A stretch of 64,000 bases of DNA from CAZTHK01 sp964613215 (GTDB lineage: Bacteria > Krumholzibacteriota > Krumholzibacteriia > Krumholzibacteriales > CAZTHK01), in the NCBI GenBank assembly GCA_964613215.1, contig CAZTHK010000016.1, forward strand, positions 33,218 through 97,217, given 5' to 3'. Positions 62,601 to 64,000 of this stretch are shown here, one piece after another. The first letter of the stretch is position 1. Each line of letters starts with the position of its first letter. The translations under genes and the position numbers were made by a program. The notes under the pieces were generated by a model. The model searched no databases, had not been told where the DNA came from, and worked only from the letters and a program-made list of their open reading frames with translations.

Positions 62601-63950
62601 AAGAAGATATCCTACGGGGCCGAGACCACGGTAACCATAGACGGATATATCGATACGGAGGAATGGGATCACTGTACCCTGGCGGTTTCCGATTCTTCCG
62701 ATTCGGAATGGACCTCCTCCAACGAGCTGGACGGTATATACATCACCAGTGATTCACTCTATCTGTATATGGCTATAGACGGGAGGGTGGACGGAAACAG
62801 CTGGATAATGTATCTGGATACCGATCCGGGGGGACCGGAGGGGGAAACAGACCTTACCGCCATAGATCACTGGGAAAGGGGAGCCACCTTCAGCTATCCC
62901 GGCTTCCGGTGCGATTTCCAGTATGGCTGTTACCAGCATCAGGGGCAGTACGACAGCGACAGCTTCTTCGAGATTATCAGTCCCACCACCTCGGTGGAGC
63001 TCACCGACTCTATAATCAGCGCCTTCGACTCCATGCATGATCATGGCGATCTGGGAGGCAGCGAGCTGGCCATTCCCTGGAATGTCCTCTACGGTATGGG
63101 CCCGGGAGTGGTCCCGGACAGTGCATCCATGTCGGTGGTGGTATCACTCTGCTGGGATCCCGAGCCGGACGGAGAGCTGGGCGGAGATTCCGCTCCCACT
63201 AACATATCCGCCACCCTGCCCGGGATAGACAATGCCTACACCTGGGTTATAGATGCCGACGGAAACGGCCTTCCCGATTTACCCGATCATACTCCTCCCC
63301 AGCTGATCTCCGCCCACCGGGACAGCACCAGCGACAGTCTGGTCAACGTGGCCTTCCAGGAGCCGGTGGATGAAGCTTCTGCCGAGAATGCCTCCAATTA
63401 CACCGTCTACAAGACCAATATCCCATCCCAGACAGTACCGGTGGTATCGGCAGTGCGCTGGAGCGGGGGGGACACCGTCCGGATTGCGCTGGATCAGCCC
63501 ATAGGCTACGGATACACCCTTGCGGTCAGTGTAATAAAGGATACCTCCTGTTATGCCAATGAAATAGAGCCGGGAAGCACGGTAATGATAAAGGGTCCAT
63601 ATATTACCGGGGAGGATGATCTAGCCAGTACCAGTTACATGGGAAGGCTTCATCAGAACTATCCCAATCCATTCAATCCCTCTACGGTGATAAGATTTGA
63701 TGTGCCTGGCAGAGAAGGGGGATATCCCGGTTCCGACGGGAGTAGTTTGAAACATGTAAATCTTGCCATATATGATATTTCGGGAAGAGTGGTGAGGGTG
63801 CTGGTATCCGGGGATATGGCGCCCGGTCCCCACCGGGCAACCTGGGATGGGCTCAATAACCGGGGAGCCAGGGTGTCGTCGGGCATATACTTCTACCGGA
63901 TAGTGTGTGGTAATTGGGTTGAATCGAGAAAGATGATTATTCTGAGGTGA
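59604..63950 (+). CDS. Large secreted GH57-like glycosidase with CBM9-like domain and sorting tail
   Basis: 1448 residues, start ATG 59604 with AGGAG 10 nt upstream; hydrophobic signal (AGILILVVFMFILADPGGA). GH57-like catalytic region from about 250: VHHGNQG (His255-256, in place of HxHQP), GNFHLCGPL, AWVPERVW with Glu376 at the nucleophile position (compare ERVW in archaeal 4-alpha-glucanotransferase), YAEDWE with Asp474 at the acid/base position, and LHETGWHDG. A beta-sandwich of the GH57 C-terminal type follows (YFSDIDNDGYQELVMHNDRV). Then a bacterial Ig-like domain (about 900-1010), a CBM9/DOMON-like domain (TIDGYIDTEEWD, LYMAIDGR) and the C-terminal QNYPNPFNPST plus FlgD-like Ig tail ending SGIYFYRI. 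Exact activity (alpha-amylase, pullulanase) is not fixed by sequence. Confidence 0.75.
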   Translation: MRNKISRYGNIPAGILILVVFMFILADPGGADRPVETGDKVILSGTAGRIADEQIKWKRSDVIAIDRVGDVPGRQAGADILALYLKLREGRISLRVSMACMTGPATGRDLLRSAGTSVMVFMDYMEGGSDRLPGLAADRTSIQWEEAVTFTPFAEKGLERSVRLKGGDLQLSTSPAVAVLNRRGEYFHAEISASDDFLRFLRERDKDIKPDGSFSSSDNAGIKLEVVAISGGEVADRLVGSTLDPAGKANCAFVHHGNQGLAYSNVFYGRSEDMGGSGFDETLEIHESTSIPGNFHLCGPLQTSAEWDRNNGDPNDFNGWLASGVSAGWCGMVSSAYGQHIMPFVQDEMNDWAVDIQTQMTDTRYGYYPRVAWVPERVWLNPFSYPSAGVNDDITDNWESHGVWAVILDDDVHCQGYDNHQIHTISGSTLKVIPRDRNFTGNIVGGNGNAALQILTDMANSGVGQYRIACYAEDWEAAAEMGSWAGDTPDAKETYDWFINKCSSESAWINVWKVADAVSNPDFQGSSSMNIIYGTYQEIGGTDGYGGGNNGWYTHWAGYVPYANGGDGDGNCDPARGGNCKDFGTLWNDAYSALMAAPENNISQAGWYVLMTNLHETGWHDGMGGDISGWELKYSGHIKNASMYAEAAHWANGEYASTTGAYFSDIDNDGYQELVMHNDRVFAIFEGIGGRAVNIFARGSDYNHSIVGVDNAYWAGTTADYNDVNHVGAFSDVGPNYQYSIYDIEIEQSSGDTVEVVLSYQNVSKRVRLIEGDPYLDVVYQVGPSTQYIKTGYSPGLVDLVWNAQMDRLWVGDAAYMGQRNPNNGATAALILGGGGAGHNFDFSARIMKGDEIYAEGVFEFLLYAGKTSAPDQSGEITELRNLASALTDTIGPDVLSSLYYPGTDKLKIEFNQVVQYSNFDVTGVSVDDNDDGAAELTLSSGTTVLEDSDGYTITLQLTSADASALEGLDTSTLELMMSVGTAEDQAGNGNLPITNRDDKKISYGAETTVTIDGYIDTEEWDHCTLAVSDSSDSEWTSSNELDGIYITSDSLYLYMAIDGRVDGNSWIMYLDTDPGGPEGETDLTAIDHWERGATFSYPGFRCDFQYGCYQHQGQYDSDSFFEIISPTTSVELTDSIISAFDSMHDHGDLGGSELAIPWNVLYGMGPGVVPDSASMSVVVSLCWDPEPDGELGGDSAPTNISATLPGIDNAYTWVIDADGNGLPDLPDHTPPQLISAHRDSTSDSLVNVAFQEPVDEASAENASNYTVYKTNIPSQTVPVVSAVRWSGGDTVRIALDQPIGYGYTLAVSVIKDTSCYANEIEPGSTVMIKGPYITGEDDLASTSYMGRLHQNYPNPFNPSTVIRFDVPGREGGYPGSDGSSLKHVNLAIYDISGRVVRVLVSGDMAPGPHRATWDGLNNRGARVSSGIYFYRIVCGNWVESRKMIILR

Positions 63951-63979
63951 GCGCCCGGGGAAGGGGGTGTCATTTCTAG

Positions 63980-63997
63980 CCGGCTGAGAGGAGCCGG
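63980..63997 (+). terminator. Hairpin at window end, possible terminator stem
   Basis: CCGGCT, loop GAGAGG, AGCCGG, a perfect 6-bp stem 30 nt after the GH57-like stop. Any T-run would lie outside the window, so this is only a candidate. Confidence 0.4.
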
Positions 63998-64000
63998 TCG

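Noticed and set aside
1..64000. tRNA, rRNA, CRISPR arrays, insertion sequences
   Set aside because: No cloverleaf-like gene, spaced short repeats, transposase motif or terminal inverted repeats were recognised by reading; a covariance-model scan was not possible.

Overview
The window carries three blocks of genes from what looks like an uncultured bacterium of the FCB superphylum or a related lineage. The basis for that placement is indirect: moderate GC, almost all genes on the plus strand with strong AGGAGG-type ribosome sites, a secreted enzyme ending in a Por-secretion/FlgD-like tail (QNYPNPFNPST), and a type IV pilus locus whose order (pilR-pilA-pilH-pilI-pilD-pilM-pilN-pilO-pilP-pilQ) matches the Myxococcus xanthus pil locus. 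The exact phylum cannot be fixed from the sequence alone.

Region 1 (1-10592) is the type IVa pilus locus. It has the C-terminal part of a PilR-type sigma-54 activator, the major pilin pilA, an ABC transporter pair (pilH/pilI), a membrane-anchored TPR protein, the prepilin peptidase pilD and the alignment/secretin operon pilMNOPQ. Two nearly identical sigma-54 (-24/-12) promoters lie before pilA and before pilM, so the activator at the left edge very likely controls both. Region 2 (10593-16285) holds housekeeping genes: rsmD (apparently with a CTG start), coaD, an aspartate-type aminotransferase, a GlcD-like FAD oxidase and obg.

Region 3 (16286-53948) is a collinear NRPS-PKS assembly line of about 33 kb in eight proteins. 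Module order: C-A-PCP; KS-AT-KR-DH-ACP (PKS); C-A-PCP; C-A-PCP; C-A-PCP; C-A-PCP; C-A-PCP-C-A-PCP-E; C-PCP-TE. It is followed by an MbtH-like protein, an Sfp-type phosphopantetheinyl transferase, an MFS exporter, an SDR and an acyl-ACP-reductase-like Rossmann protein. Substrate codes read by eye suggest: unknown - malonyl unit (ketoreduced, dehydrated) - Pro-like - unknown - Pro-like - Val (exact textbook code) - an unusual Lys2-type pocket - Asn (epimerised to D) - a terminal module with no A domain - thioesterase release. The two Pro-like A-PCP units lie in a block of about 1.92 kb that looks identical at DNA level in two different genes and has codon use unlike its surroundings.

Region 4 (53949-58443) has two tandem minus-strand genes for B12-binding radical SAM proteins of the RiPP-maturation C-methyltransferase type, convergent with the NRPS cluster and with no recognisable RiPP precursor. 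Region 5 (58444-64000) is an extracellular alpha-glucan pair: a secreted CBM20-type starch-binding protein behind a consensus sigma-70 promoter, and a 1448-residue secreted GH57-like glycosidase with a sorting tail.

No tRNA, rRNA, CRISPR array or transposase was recognised. Gene functions are inferred from motifs read directly; no database search was run.
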